From the NCBI GenBank assembly GCA_022113835.1, contig JAILWY010000021.1, positions 5,208,001 to 5,272,000 of the forward strand: a stretch of DNA of 64,000 nucleotides. The letters run 5' to 3'. The stretch comes from Atopsyche davidsoni. Lineage: Eukaryota; Arthropoda; Insecta; Trichoptera; Hydrobiosidae. Shown here in pieces: positions 37,034 to 49,019 of the stretch (position 1 is the stretch's first letter; each line of letters starts with the position of its first letter). Made by a program: the position numbers and the translations under genes. The notes under the pieces were generated by a model that saw nothing but the letters and a program-made list of their open reading frames with translations, was not told the origin of the DNA and searched no databases.

Positions 37034-37151
37034 GCATTAAGATAAAAAGTTAATAAATAAACAAAATTTCCTTTTTTTTTTTTTTCGAACAAATAAAAAA
37101 AGTATTCTATTTCTTTATTTAGCGCAGTAGAACGCGCCGGGTATCCGCTAG

Positions 37152-40100
37152 TACTTAATAAAAAGATGCATTTACAATAAAGTCTAAAATGCGATGGAAC
37201 ATTAAAAAAAATGTGTATCATATATATAGAAACATATATTTAGATCACGAGCGTGCTGAATTTGCTGGAATAAAACTGTTCTATAAATTTTACAATAAAA
37301 ATGATAACAACTTTTTAGATTATCATCAATAATGGAGTAATAAACGAGTTTTGACCTCTTTTAGATTAACTGAATAAATTTTATCCAAAACATTAAATCC
37401 ATGTTAGTATGAGTTTTATATTTAAAAAAAATATATTATATTATTGCATATTCTATTTCAAAATATCTCAAATACAAACACAACATTATTCCTAATTAAT
37501 ATTTATGTTTTTAATACTATTTAAATAGCTTTTTTATGAACAAATAGCCGGCACAGTGCTTGTATTTTCATAAATAGCACTGGATATAAGCCGTAATCCG
37601 AGGCTTATATTTCAATAACCATTCAATAAATCATACGAATGCAGCCCCAATGCATAAAAAAACCCCGCAATCTAGTGCCGTATTTCTAATTCCCGGACTG
37701 TCCGGCCGTTCTCTGGGGGCGAATCTCGCATTAACGCCGTTGGAGTGGTCTGTAACGGCCGTTACGAAGGCTATATTAAAAACGGCCGGTGATAAAACCC
37801 CTAACGGCGCCGGACCGCCTCGTAAAGTCGTGCACTGTGCGCTGAATTTCAGGTATAAATCATAAGTCTGTGGGGTGAAATGCGGATGTGTAGGGATGTT
37901 ATGTGCTCTTGTGATTGAACGCCGGGTGATAGCCTGAATTCGGAATGCTTTTTAGGGGAGGCTATCGCTTAAATATATGTGTTTCACGAATCTTCTGAAA
38001 TTTTTACTAACTACAGTGTTAAAACAATGCAATAAAGTGTAAAAATATAACACAAACTTGCAATCAACTTCATTAAAATTAAAATAAATAAATATGAGGT
38101 ATAAAGATTACTATTTATTTGTATACGGCAGGTGTAGCTGTGTATACTTTAAAAGTAAATCTTTATCTTAAAAGTAATTTATTTATATAATGTTATAATG
38201 TTAAATATGTGCCTTACAAAGTCCTTACATACTTCTTAAAATATGAAATATTTCTTAAATTTATAATATGTTCAATACAGCGTATGCACATTTACATTTA
38301 ATTTTATTAAAATAATTTTTGAAAAAATGCATGTTTTGCATGTCAGGCTTATTACTTGGTGTTTTGTTCGAATATTACTTGAAGTCGTGACTCTCTTGAG
38401 TACTTCGTGTTTTTACCCTGCTTACGTCGTTTGTCTACTTCTTCTAGATTTATCGTCATTCTAAGGACCTGAGGCGTGTTTTTACGTTATGTAGTATTTA
38501 CATTGTAAATAAACTGCCATCGTCGGGGAGACTAGAAATTCGAGTTGTCTCAGCAAGATCTTTTGACCATTAAACCGATTCACTATTTTTTTTATATAAC
38601 CAAACCTCAAGGTTGAGATTTCATTGCGATGTTTAAGCCCAAACCTCATGTTGTTCATAATGTAAGAAAGTCTGTAGTTCATAAAATGACGAAATTTGAA
38701 TGCTTTTTCTAAAGTTAAAAACGAAGATAAGTTAGAACTAAATATTCAGATAGGTTTGAATTATGAAATCATCAAAACCATCTGACAATACAATAAAAAT
38801 AGCGTACACCTTAATTAAAATTCCATTTAAATTGAATGTTTTATTTTACAATTTTGACTTACTATTAGCTTAAAAGGAATAAAAAGTCCCTAAAGGATTA
38901 GAATTTTTTGATTGGCTTTCTTGAAGTAAAATAATTACAAGACTTCAATAAACATTAAACCATAGAGATTAAAGGTGAGGTTTTTTTAAACACAAATAAA
39001 TAATGAAAAATTTCTAGGGACAAAACACCCCATTCAATCAATACCACAGAGCCTCAAATCATCCGCAACCGCCCCAAAAAGCAAAAGTAAAATAAATCCG
39101 GCGTGGAAGCCTCAGCCGGACGTCCAGGCTGGAGGCTTTCGTCCAACCGCCCCTAATTGTTTCTGACGCTCTGACGGCTCATTATTAATGCCTTCGCCAG
39201 GCGGAAGGGGTGGAATACAGACTGGGGTGTAGTTTTGGTTTTTGTGTTGGCTTTGGTTTTCGCCAGGGCCGGCGTACCCCGAAGGGTTGTTCGATTGTTT
39301 TGTTACAAATAAGAAGTAAACATGAAAAAAGTAACCGATGTGAATCCAAGAGAAGTCAAATTGCGATAAATTTATCCAGAGACTGCTTCCTGATGCATGA
39401 CTTGTAGGTGTTACCAAAATGGTCATTAAAGGTCATATGGTCAATGGTCATAAAGTCATTATGAAATAAAAATCCAACCCTACTAGTAATCAGCCAACAA
39501 CTCTATATGTATTCAAAAATATAGTTTTCATGATAATTTGCGGCAATACTGAAACAACAAATAAAGTATAAGAAAAGTTCAAAATTTGCCAACATATCAA
39601 TTCAATTCACATCCAAGTAAATACGCTGGAAGTAGCTATTATTTTGATATATCTCATAGTTCACCTTTAAACTGAAACAAATGCATATTTCAAGTAAATT
39701 GATAATCAAGCAAAAGACTTCAAATAAAGTCACGTGCCATTTTAGTAAAAATCTTCTGCAATAAAACAGAAGGTAGTAGTTAAGCAGACATCTCCTGATC
39801 GTGGTTGTCTTGTTGAATTCTTTTTGGCTTTATCCTTCCTCAAATGTATACCATTTTAATTAACCGTAAAAAATTTTTAATAATTATTTTTGGAAAAATG
39901 GCCATTTTATTATGCATAATCAAATATCTGTGGTAAAGTGACCCCTCTCTTCGAATTCAAATACTTTTTCATCGTATGAAATGGCCTTATATCCAGTTAA
40001 ACTCAGATAATATGAAGACATTTTATCTATTCATCACTAATTTATAAAATATAATGTCATTAAATAATTTTATTCTTCAATCTATTCAGTTGACTGTTGG

Positions 40101-40569
40101 TTATTTGTATAATAATTGCATAATTAGAATTTAACAGAAGTGGAGACTGGACGTGTTTCACGTCACGCCTCCTGTGTTATTGTCACATAATTACCGAGCT
40201 GTCAAATAACCTGGCGTTGTCCCATTTTCAACTTTGTTTTGTAATATTTGATATAATCACCATTATTGCTCAACGAAATCTAATTTTGATTTCAAAAGGT
40301 TTTATTTTTTTTAAAACAACCTTTGTGAATCAGCGGTCGTTGCTATATTTTATTTAAACAACATAATTATATGTCTGGCGATTTCGATATAATTACTTCA
40401 CAGCTTTTGTCAATCAGCTGGTGTAGGTCTCATGTAATTTATCAAGTAAATTTTATAATAAATTTAAACGTTTATTTATTGCTACGTTCAGTCGATATTA
40501 TTCTCAAGTCAGATCAATTAAAAGTCTGAAGGATTCACAAAAAAACGAGCTAAAGACTTAAACATATAT
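37152..40569. other. Gene-free AT-rich block with two GC-rich islands
   Basis: I see no host gene. Islands lie at 37540-37990 and 39040-39270, and a smaller enriched patch near 40140-40240. The minus-strand open frame at 39112-39426 is proline- and glutamine-rich (for example GENQSQHKNQNYTPVCIPPL) but has no recognisable domain, and I do not call it. Confidence 0.6.
37540..37990. other. GC-rich island with clustered AACGGC/GCCGTT palindromes
   Basis: Within about 85 bases (37731-37815) the island has TTAACGCCGTTGG, the perfect 14-bp palindrome GTAACGGCCGTTAC (37752-37765), AAAACGGCCGGTG and CTAACGGCGCCGG. YAACGG is a Myb-type core. An ATG frame at 37650-37865 runs through it with no domain. 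Repeated related palindromes are more suggestive of a protein-binding array than of coding sequence. Confidence 0.35.
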
Positions 40570-40800
40570 TATTACTAATATGATTAGGCACATTAGTTCA
40601 TATATAGAAGATGATTTAAAGAAATTCTCAGAAAAATATCATCGTGATTTGTGTGGGATTTGAACCCACATCCCTTGGTTAACATGACCGGTGTACTAAC
40701 CTAACCTAACCCTTGTACTAACGAATCACTTCCGTTTATCGAGAATTTTTAACAATCATACTCTACATATGAATCAATGTGTCCAGGCCAACCAATATTA
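40570..40800. mobile_element. Inverted-repeat element with tRNA-like core, copy 2
   Basis: The left end (ATTAGGCACATTAGTTCATA) and the reverse complement of the right end (GACACATTGATTCATATG) form terminal inverted repeats. The core matches the element at 4373-4575, including the minus-strand tRNA-like B-box region around 40650-40672. It carries a small expansion reading CTAACCTAACCTAACCC at 40697-40713 where copy 1 has a single TAACCA. No coding content. Confidence 0.75.
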
Positions 40801-41847
40801 AAAATATATGGAAACAAAAATATAATCAAGTTTTTATTAATTTATTAGAAATTATTGATTATATAAAATAGAAGAAACACGTTTAATGTGTGTGTTTGAA
40901 TATCATTCCTGTTTCAATGTTTATAAAAAAAATATCTTTTGAAATCACTGACATTTGTTAATTGCACATGATAGATTTAAACATTGAAGGTTTAGTTATT
41001 ACAGTTTTTAATTCCTACAGAAAAGAAAACAAATTTCAAAAATATAAAATCAGTACTTATTTTTACGTTTATTTAAGTAGACTCGACCACGCTTAGTGAT
41101 ATAAAAATAAATAATAAAAAAACATTTGACAATTTCATTTAAATAAAAACTTGTAGAAAAAGCCCATCCTTTCATGCAAGCGTCTGGCGGGCGGGCCGGG
41201 TGTCGCAAACAACAGGTTCGCGGCCAATAATGCGGCCCGTAAATCAAAGCCAGGGCGCGTTAAATAACGCCCGCGGACCGCGATATGTTCCCGGCCGCTT
41301 TGTGCTCTCGCGCCGCTGAAAACATTTACAAAGCAAAAGGTTTACGACGCCACACATCGCGGCCAATGGCGGCTCGTGATTTCGGAGCTGGAACGCTCCG
41401 GAGTATTGTTCGGACTTTAAACGGTTAAACGTTGTTTATGCATGAAGGGGTCATTCTATATTTTATAAATATTGGTATATTAAAAAATATTTATTAAGTA
41501 AAAATAAATATTTGTTCAATTTTTTATCGAGCTGGCGCCATCACTTCATAATTATAGATTTTGCATATGGCTCCAATACGTGAAGTAAATAATTGAATAT
41601 AACTATCTTATGAATGGAACAGTAACACATCACTAAACTGTAATGTGTACAAGATTATCAAAACTATCATCTTTTCGATTAACAACTTAATTTCAAGGCA
41701 ATCAAAAATCAAATAAGATTTGTATTGATTTTTTTCAAAATATATTTCTTTTATTTCCAACGGGGACATCTTTTATTTATTGTTAAGTCAAAAAGAATAT
41801 TTTTATGTTTTTTTTTACTTACTGTATAAAACATACAGTTATATAGA
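40801..41847. other. Gene-free AT-rich block with one GC-rich island
   Basis: AT-rich DNA surrounds a strong island at 41155-41450. No other structure is seen. Confidence 0.6.
41155..41450. other. GC-rich island with GGCCAATGGCGGC
   Basis: The island contains AATAATGCGGCCCGTAAATC, ACGCCCGCGGACCGCGATAT, GTTCCCGGCCGC and CGCGGCCAATGGCGGCTCGT. The last gives GCCGCCATTGG on the minus strand, a GCCAT-core word. No ORF is associated; a minus frame at 41050-41247 is uninformative. It is a candidate regulatory element. Confidence 0.3.
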
Positions 41848-42135
41848 ATAAATCCAAGGATGGTCATTCCAATGCCCCTTTTTCCTTCGATTTTTCCTTG
41901 GGCAATCAGCTGTAGGATACTATATTCACTGTTACGAAAAATGTGGCTAAAATAGGAGACCTTCCGCTTCTTTACTAGTCAGTAATTTTCTTTCTTTGCG
42001 AATTCTATGACTCTCATTTGTGACGCGGTCAACCCATAGTATTCCACATTTCTGCAGTCTCAATTCTTTGCATAGTAGCTGTCTTGAGTGTCCAAGCTTC
42101 AACTCTATAAAAGAGAACTAAGACGTCATAAAACT
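41848..42135 (-). pseudogene. LINE reverse transcriptase C-terminal relic (RTE/BovB-like)
   Basis: Read on the minus strand, the segment gives RVEAWTLKTATMQRIE and AEMW, then VDRVTNES in a broken frame, and later LQLIAQGKIEGKRGIG. These match the tail that follows the reverse transcriptase palm in RTE/BovB-like LINEs (the LYGSEAWTL..., DRVTNEEV... and GKIEGKRG... segments). Stops and frameshifts are numerous. It lies head to head with a plus-strand LINE fragment. Confidence 0.65.
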
Positions 42136-42175
42136 TGGTGAACAGATAAGATTGAGCAAAACGAACATATAAATT

Positions 42176-42655
42176 TATAAGAGTGTCAGAAAAGGATGCA
42201 TCCTATCTCCGATATTATTCAACCTTTACTCCGTTGGTCTTGTTGGCAACGAGAAAGCTGACGAAAAGGCTAAAGAAGCCACCAAAAAGAAAAGTAACAA
42301 AGATTTTCTTTAATTCTGTTACGGACGCCGCTGTATACAGGAATACCTGCGGGATTAGCTTTGAATCAACCCAGCTCCTAATGGGTCATGGAATGATGAG
42401 AAGTTATCTCCGCAGGCTCCACTTGACGAGCGACGACACATGCCCTTGTGATGATATTACTCCACAAACAGTGATACACCTTGTAAGTTCATGCCTCATC
42501 TTTAGCCTTCAGAGATACCAACTGGAGAGCCAATGCCGACAGGAGGGCCTGTGCCTGGATGACCTGCAGTCAGTGGCGAGACACTCACAGATGATGAAGT
42601 TAGGGGGTGCAGCTTCAGTCACTCCCATATATAGCACAATTTCGATTGACTAGTT
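42176..42655 (+). pseudogene. Chimeric LINE remnant: RT motif fused to RNase H and C-terminal zinc motif
   Basis: From 42182 one frame reads VRKGCILSPILFNLYS, the conserved reverse-transcriptase motif (usually RQGC.LSP.LFN.Y). It runs straight into GNEKADEKAKEATKKK, the typical RNase H tail, and stops at 42311-42313. The +1 frame then continues to 42653 with STQLLMGHGMMRSYLRR, DTCPCDDITPQTVIHLVSSC and RYQLESQCRQ. That is the CCHC-like C-terminus of Jockey/I-type LINE proteins. A large internal deletion and one frameshift are implied. Confidence 0.75.
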
Positions 42656-42904
42656 TGGAAAGTTTCCCCAAATTGTGATGACAAACCTTGTACATAACAA
42701 GCAAGGTACCAAATATAACCAATTTTTAACGAAGCCCTTGATGATTGTGAAAGCGGTATGAAAATAAAACAAATAATAAATATATATATATAAATTATAA
42801 GTATTTATTTATCAACCCTAATTCGTGAGGCGGAATATAAATCGCATACCCATATTGTTTATACCACGACTCTTACCAGATGTCCAGATATGCCTTAGCA
42901 GATT
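42656..42904. other. AT-rich spacer after the LINE remnant
   Basis: It holds possible 3' flank of the LINE remnant and a short TA run at about 42780-42792. Nothing else is recognised. Confidence 0.5.
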
Positions 42905-43068
42905 TATTGTGGGCCGAGTGGTAGCGGCGCTCGCTTATCTCGGCACTGACACGCGGTCTGTCGGCTCGAGGCCCGGCCGTAAATGAGATGTGGTCGAACG
43001 CCGGCGTGCGTTATACGCGAATTTATGCACCGTGCAAGACGAGAATGAGATTGTTCGTATCTTTGTAT
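42905..43068 (+). repeat. tRNA-like SINE head upstream of the tandem array
   Basis: GGGCCGAGTGGTAGCGGCG (about 42911-42929) resembles an A box, and GGCTCGAGGCC (42963-42973) matches 10 of 11 positions of a B box. The spacing is right for a tRNA. The GCCGAGTGG start recalls tRNA-Ser or tRNA-Leu. The acceptor ends do not pair cleanly, so a SINE head is more likely than a working gene. The following ~90 bases may be SINE body. Confidence 0.55.
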
Positions 43069-44096
43069 GGCTGTTGGTGCAGTAAGCTGCAGTTAAAGAG
43101 TGTTATGCAATTATTGAGTGGTGTAAAGGGTCTGTTGAGGTTTGCATATTAAAATAACAGTGTTGTACTTTTAGATCTAACTCTACATTTTGAACATTGT
43201 GGTATTGTTGAATAATCAAATTTTTAATGTTACAAAAGGTAAAATATCATTGGAGTGAGGTGAGTTCAAGCCATTTCCATTTTGTTGGTGCAGTTAAAGA
43301 GTGTTATGCAATTATTGAGTGGTGTAAAGGGTCTGTTGAGGTTTGCATATTAAAATAACAGTGTTGTACTTTTAGATCTAACACTACATTTTGAACATTG
43401 TGGTATTGTTGAATAATCAAATTTTTAATGTTACAAAAGGTAGATATCATTGGAGTGAGGTGAGTTCAAGCCATTTCCATTTTGTTGGTGCAGTTAAAGA
43501 GTGTTATGCAATTATTGAGAGGTGTAAGGGGTCTGTTGAGCTTTGCATATTAAAATAACAGTGTTGTACTTTTAGATCTAACTCTACATTTTGAACATTG
43601 TGGTATTGTTGAATAATCTAATTTTTAATGTTACAAAAGGTAAAATATCATTGAAGTGAGGTGAGTTCAAGCCATTTCCATTTTGTTGGTGCAGTTAAAG
43701 AGTGTTATGCAATTATTGTGTGGTGTAAGGGGTCTGTTAAGCTTTGCATATTAAAATAACAGTGATGTACTTTTAGATCTAACACTACATTTTGAACATT
43801 GTGGTATTGTTGAATAATCTAATTTTTAATGTTACAAAAGGTAAAATATCATTGGAGTGAGGTGAGTTCAAGCCATTTCCATTTTGTTGGTGCAGTTAGC
43901 TGCAGTTAAAGAGTGTTATGCAATTATTGAGTGGTGTAAGGGGTCTGTTGAGCTTTGCATATTAAAATAACAGTGTTGTACTTTTAGATCTAACACTACA
44001 TTTTGAACATTGTGGTATTTTGAATAATCAAATTATTAATGTTACAAAAGGTAAATTATCAGTGGAGTGAGTGAGTTCAAGCCATTTCCATTTTGT
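43069..44096. repeat. Tandem array, five units of about 201 bp
   Basis: Units begin with CAGTTAAAGAGTG at 43090, 43291, 43491, 43692 and 43903. Each runs through GTACTTTTAGATCTAAC, TTTTGAACATTGTGGTATT and AAGCCATTTCCATTTTG. Spacing is 200-211 bp and identity is very high, with scattered differences such as TCTACA/ACTACA. The first and fifth units both have an extra AGCTGCAGTT at their start, hinting that the array grew between these two edges. No unit carries a clear ORF. Confidence 0.95.
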
Positions 44097-45229
44097 ATTT
44101 TCAAGCGTTTTGTTTGAAAACATTTCTTATAAGGTGATATTCTTACTTATGGTAAAAATATATTTTTTTAATTATGTGCATGTTTAAATGAATAAAAAAG
44201 TCAAATAAATTAATATTATAATTTATGTTGATGCAGCATCAGGTACAGCCAATTACACGAATCACTCGATCGCGGTCATGAAGCCGGTATCAATTGGCAT
44301 GCACCTTTCAATGAAACCGTCTGCACCTCGCACGCCCATCCATTCTGGGTCGAGTCTTTCCGGTCTGTAACTTATTCCTAGAGACTTGCCGGTAAATTAG
44401 CGAACCCCAACTCCTCGGCAGAAACTAGCGGTAGAACAGGAATCGCATTGAGTGTGATCAGGGCTGGATCGACTGAAAACTCTTGCGCTCGACTACTTCG
44501 ACAGTTTTATTTTTTTTAACTTTTCCCTGAAAACGTTAAATGGTTTTGTTTTTTTTAAACAGATTTTACTTTGAATTCAAGTTATGAAATTTAAAACATT
44601 TTATACATATAAATATTTCATTTATTTCCTTTATATCGTTTCACAAGCATCATACTTTAAATAAGCTTATTAATGTCACAATTTTTTTTTTAATGTCACC
44701 TTATTGGATTTTTGAACATATAAGCAGTTAATTTAAATGTAGACGTGTATCTCAGAGGCTAAATCTAGATCATTTCAAAAAACATTTATTCTCAGAAGTT
44801 TCGAATTTTTAATTCATTACCTATTTTTATTCATGCGGACAATGTAGATATTTCAAATGAATTTAATGTTGAAATGTCATTTGACATATCTTCACTATCA
44901 TAGAATTTGAGTTAGGTACATCAAAATATAAATATAGATTATCTTATTACAAATACTTCTCATATTATTAACTTTTAATATTTAAAAAATCAAATAATTG
45001 AACTAATGCATAAACTCATAAAACGATCCACTCAATCATCTATCCTTATATTAGATAGATAGTGTTGTAAATAAGAATTAATATTGAAAAATGATCTCAT
45101 CAAATACAAGGCTATAAGTACAAATATATTAATGTTACATATTTTTTAATTTATTTGCCATAATTAAGTGATTAAAATGCCTTATAGAAAAATACATAAA
45201 TATGCAATATTGATCATAAACCGATCCAG

Positions 45230-45450
45230 CTCTGCCTACGGTTACAGCACTAAATTATTATTTACACAAGATGCGATCTGTAAAAGGCGATACGTTCTCA
45301 CAGTAACCTTTCAATATGGCCGCTAACGGCCGCCATAATTAACGGGGGGACCGCCAATAAAGATGCCGGGGGGGCACGATTAAGTCGATACGTCAATGCG
45401 CGAGCCCGGGCCGAGGCGGGATACACTCTACGGCCTGAATTTACTACACT
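45230..45450. other. GC-rich island with GCCGCCATAATTA
   Basis: ATATGGCCGCTAACGGCCGC is followed by CCATAATTAACGG. CCGCCATAATTA (45330-45341) fits the Pho consensus CNGCCATNDNND. GCGAGCCCGGGCCGAGGCGG lies to the right, and AACGG words recall the island at 37.75 kb. It has no ORF. It is a candidate regulatory element, possibly of Polycomb type. Confidence 0.35.
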
Positions 45451-45739
45451 TTAATTTAAATGATTTTTATTATATCTATCAGTTACAGTGTTAATAAAGT
45501 GTTGGTATCACAAAAGATATCTGATAATAGATTATGTGAACCTAGAAAATTTTTACTTTTGCTTCTACGGTACAAATTATACTTCGTTATAGGGACGAAT
45601 GCTTGAAAACGTCAGCTAGTGATGAAGCCGATTACAAACAAAACCGTTAATAAGAGCTGTTTCTACCCTTAATTTTTTTTTTCGAACCTGAAAATTTGTG
45701 ACTTGGGTATCATTCTGTGCAGATTATTTAAGTTTTAAA

Positions 45740-46110
45740 GCACATTTAATATATGAGGGTACCGTGTCATTCAGGGGCGGGAAGTCATTTGCATTGCATG
45801 TTGCGACAGGGTGGGTGGTTTTATTGTACGTGCAGTTATTATTTGTATCATCCACGTTTCGTTATCACCGGTGAGGCCGAGTGGGCGCGGTGCTCGCGCC
45901 CCGGGCCCGCGCCTGACTTGTTGATGACTCGTGTTTTATGACGCCTAATGACGCTATATTGCGATGTGTTTATTTATTATGGAGCGTTATTATGTCGTTA
46001 ATTTTGATTTGTTTATGCGTTGTTATTTTTGTCGTTAATATTGAGATGTTTATTGCGCATGCCCCCCGAGACGGTGTATTGAACTTTTCAATACGAAATT
46101 GATAACTATG
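45740..46110. other. GC-rich island with strand-asymmetric GT-rich CpG tail
   Basis: The left part is GC-rich (GGCCGAGTGGGCGCGGTGCT). The right part is rich in T, G and CpG on the plus strand, with repeated CGTTATT, GTCGTTAAT (45994-46002 and 46031-46039) and TTTATTATGG words. An ATG frame at 45753-45941 has no domain. The left part faintly resembles a SINE A box (GGCCGAGTGG) but lacks a B box. Confidence 0.3.
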
Positions 46111-48157
46111 TTGTTACATCGTTTTCATATCGAAATAAATGGTTGATGGACGAGCATTTATGCTTGGAATTTATTGCTGGGTGCGGTTGATATAATTTGG
46201 CATTTGAAAGTTTATGTGGATGTATCGCTTGTTGAGTTTGTGTGATTTAGTAGTGGTGAGTGTAATCAAATTTGAATTACGAGTATTTAAGAAAAACACT
46301 GACTCATACAACCTAACCTAACTAACACACACAAATTACAACACACAACGTTTTTATTGTTCATATAATATACTTTTTTTTTTTTTTCAATTCTCAATTG
46401 AGTTGCAACGATTCTCGTAGAAATGAAAGTATATTTTTTTGGTGGTTATGATAATTTGTCTGTTTATATTGACGATTGAATAATACAACAAGCTTCAAAA
46501 AAGTAAAAAATTAAAATGAAAAATTTTCCATGAGTACTGTTGTAAAATATAAAATTTTATATATTCATCATGTGATATCATAAATTTCAAAAGCGTTATA
46601 AGATAATACGCGCATCGTATCTACAAACTTCCATCGAAATGCCACAAAATCCATGATGACGGTAGCCGCTGACTCGTCCAGGTGTTTTACATTCCTCGAT
46701 AACTCGATCCTCCAGGACGGGCGTCGCTCCAGAGCGGCAATCGTGTCGGCGTTTAATAAAGCGGCATCGATGACACCTTGTTTGCGACGTCGGCGAGGAA
46801 GATTTGTGTATTCGAGATTTCTCGCTTAATTTATATGGGGCTCGCTTGACATTTAAATGTAATAACGGCGTTGATTCTGTTTATACTCAATAAATAAAAT
46901 ATCGCCTGGTCGGGATTTATAGAGACACTGGCTGGCGCAAAACCTGTATCTTAAATGGTGAACCAGGCTGAAGATGATCCTATGAAGTGAACACTCTAGT
47001 CTCTAGTGGGACTACCCAAGTGAGATAGATCTCCACGAAACGTTTATAAAAACCTTTTACCTCCCAACGCATGCATTTTTTAGTATTTATCATACGGAGA
47101 AGTTTGTTTGGAAGTACAAAAAATAGTAATAATATAAAAAATAGTACTGACGTATTCAGTAGCGTTTGTACAATATATGCGAGCTGAGTTGTCACAATAT
47201 TCCTTTTATCTGTAAAAATAATCCAGTTAGTGGAATGGCAGCTCTTCATTATAATAAGAATTGATTAGTGATGTGCATTTTTATAAGTAGAGTTAAGATA
47301 TTGCAACGATAAAGACAAATTTAGTTATATCATACTTTTGACATATATTCATAAAATTCATAATATTTTTATACCAATACTTATTTCCGTGTTGCTGTTT
47401 TGATCACTAGATGTATCCGATTTCTTAAAAGATAAAAATATTTTTAAAGTTTCATGCCAAAATATATAAAAAATCACAATTACTTGAAACGATGACGGAG
47501 ATTTTCGTTTTGATATTTAATTTAAAATCATGATCCATTCCACTCATCAATTCATTAAAAATGTCTTCGTAACATATTATCGTCGAGAAATAATTTCAAG
47601 ACAGAACTAACATTGTGGTTGAAATAATCATTATCTTAATAAATTACAAATCCCCTTTGTGTGTCAACAGATCACAACTCTAAGATTACCAAAGAACATA
47701 GTATGTGGAATATAGAAAAAAGTTTTTATTATTTTTCGTACATTTTTCAGAAAGACAAAATATGTTATATCGAGTGACACAAGAGCTTTAATGTCTACAG
47801 GTAGTTAAAATCTCAATAAAGTCATGTATTTTGATAGAGTTATGACTTTTTGAAAAATCAGACTATTTTTTAGACGTCCACATACCTTTTGAATGTCAAT
47901 GGTTCCGTAAATTTACTTGTATTAAAACCGCATTATAGTGAACGTCGACAGATTATTTCAGCTGTTGATGTAATTTGAAAATCTACACATGTTTAAAACG
48001 TCAACAAATCTAATAAAATTCACTCACTCATTCAACTCAGTCGCTAAAATTTTTCAACATTTTTATTAAAGTATAAATAAATTATAAATGAGGTAAAAAT
48101 AATTTCAACTCTACAGATATGAAAAAGCAGTTAATCCTGTATATACCTAAATAGATG

Positions 48158-48181
48158 TATATATATATATATATATATATA
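48158..48181. repeat. (TA)n microsatellite
   Basis: A pure TA run of about 12 units. Confidence 0.95.
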
Positions 48182-49019
48182 ACTTTAGGCGTTTGAGATA
48201 GCCTGGAAATACCCGTAACAAGAACAAACATTATGATAACATATCCAGAATTTGACTGCATATCTTAGAAAATCTATCTTGTAATTCAGACATCGTGAAA
48301 CTTTAATAGCCTTTTAAACATTAAATAAATTTGGAAAGAATTTACTGAATGCTAGATAAACATCTTAATGGGTCATATTGGTATTAATATATATGCTTTT
48401 TAATTTAAAATTATTAATTTATGTATACTCGTGCCAATGTTGAAATTAACCATGAATAAAATTTTAAATAGCTTTTGATAATTTTAATAATTGACAAAAA
48501 TAAAATTGCAATACGTCTATAGAATAAATTTAGAATTTTTCAGTTCGAAATTCATATTTGATATTTTATTATGTGTAAATAATTAAATTTGTAATAAAAT
48601 GTATGCATACTCAAAAACTTATATTTATATGAGTGATGAATTTTTGTTTTATTTTGATGAAAGCTTTAAAAAAAACAGACTTGAAATTTTGATAGTGAAT
48701 TTTAATGTTGCATTGCGAAGATTTCGTTTTTACAATCGCAACTTGTTAAGTGATTGTCTTATATGAATAATTTAATTTTTTAGGCTAATAACATAGCTTA
48801 AAAAACCAACAAATCGTATTAATTGTAGAATCGAAAGATATAAAATCGAGATATATTACAAATATGAGAAACACCTGAATACTTTTTATATGGATTGTAC
48901 GAAGCCATAATATGCTCATAATAATGTAATACAATCCGTAGTAGGTATTGGTCTCATCGAAGAAAATGTTCAAGCGGTATCTCCTATCTTCCAGTTTATT
49001 TTGCCTAAAGCACAATAAA

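Larger units (their letters stand above)
35879..37151 (+). mobile_element. Helitron derivative B (3' end present, 5' end missing)
   Basis: It starts a few bases before the ATG of the Helitron N-terminal ORF and ends with GCGCCGGGTATCCGCTAG at 37151, followed by T. CTAG|T is the classic Helitron 3' boundary. It shares nearly identical stretches with derivative A (about 35610-35705 against 36767-36862, and about 35150-35212 against 36490-36546). The 5' TC terminus is absent. Together with A it could be a nested or recombined pair or a read-through concatemer. Confidence 0.85.

Noticed and set aside
39112..39426. Minus-strand 104-codon frame, proline-rich
   Set aside because: No domain is recognised and the GC island explains the lack of stops; there is no splice or start context.
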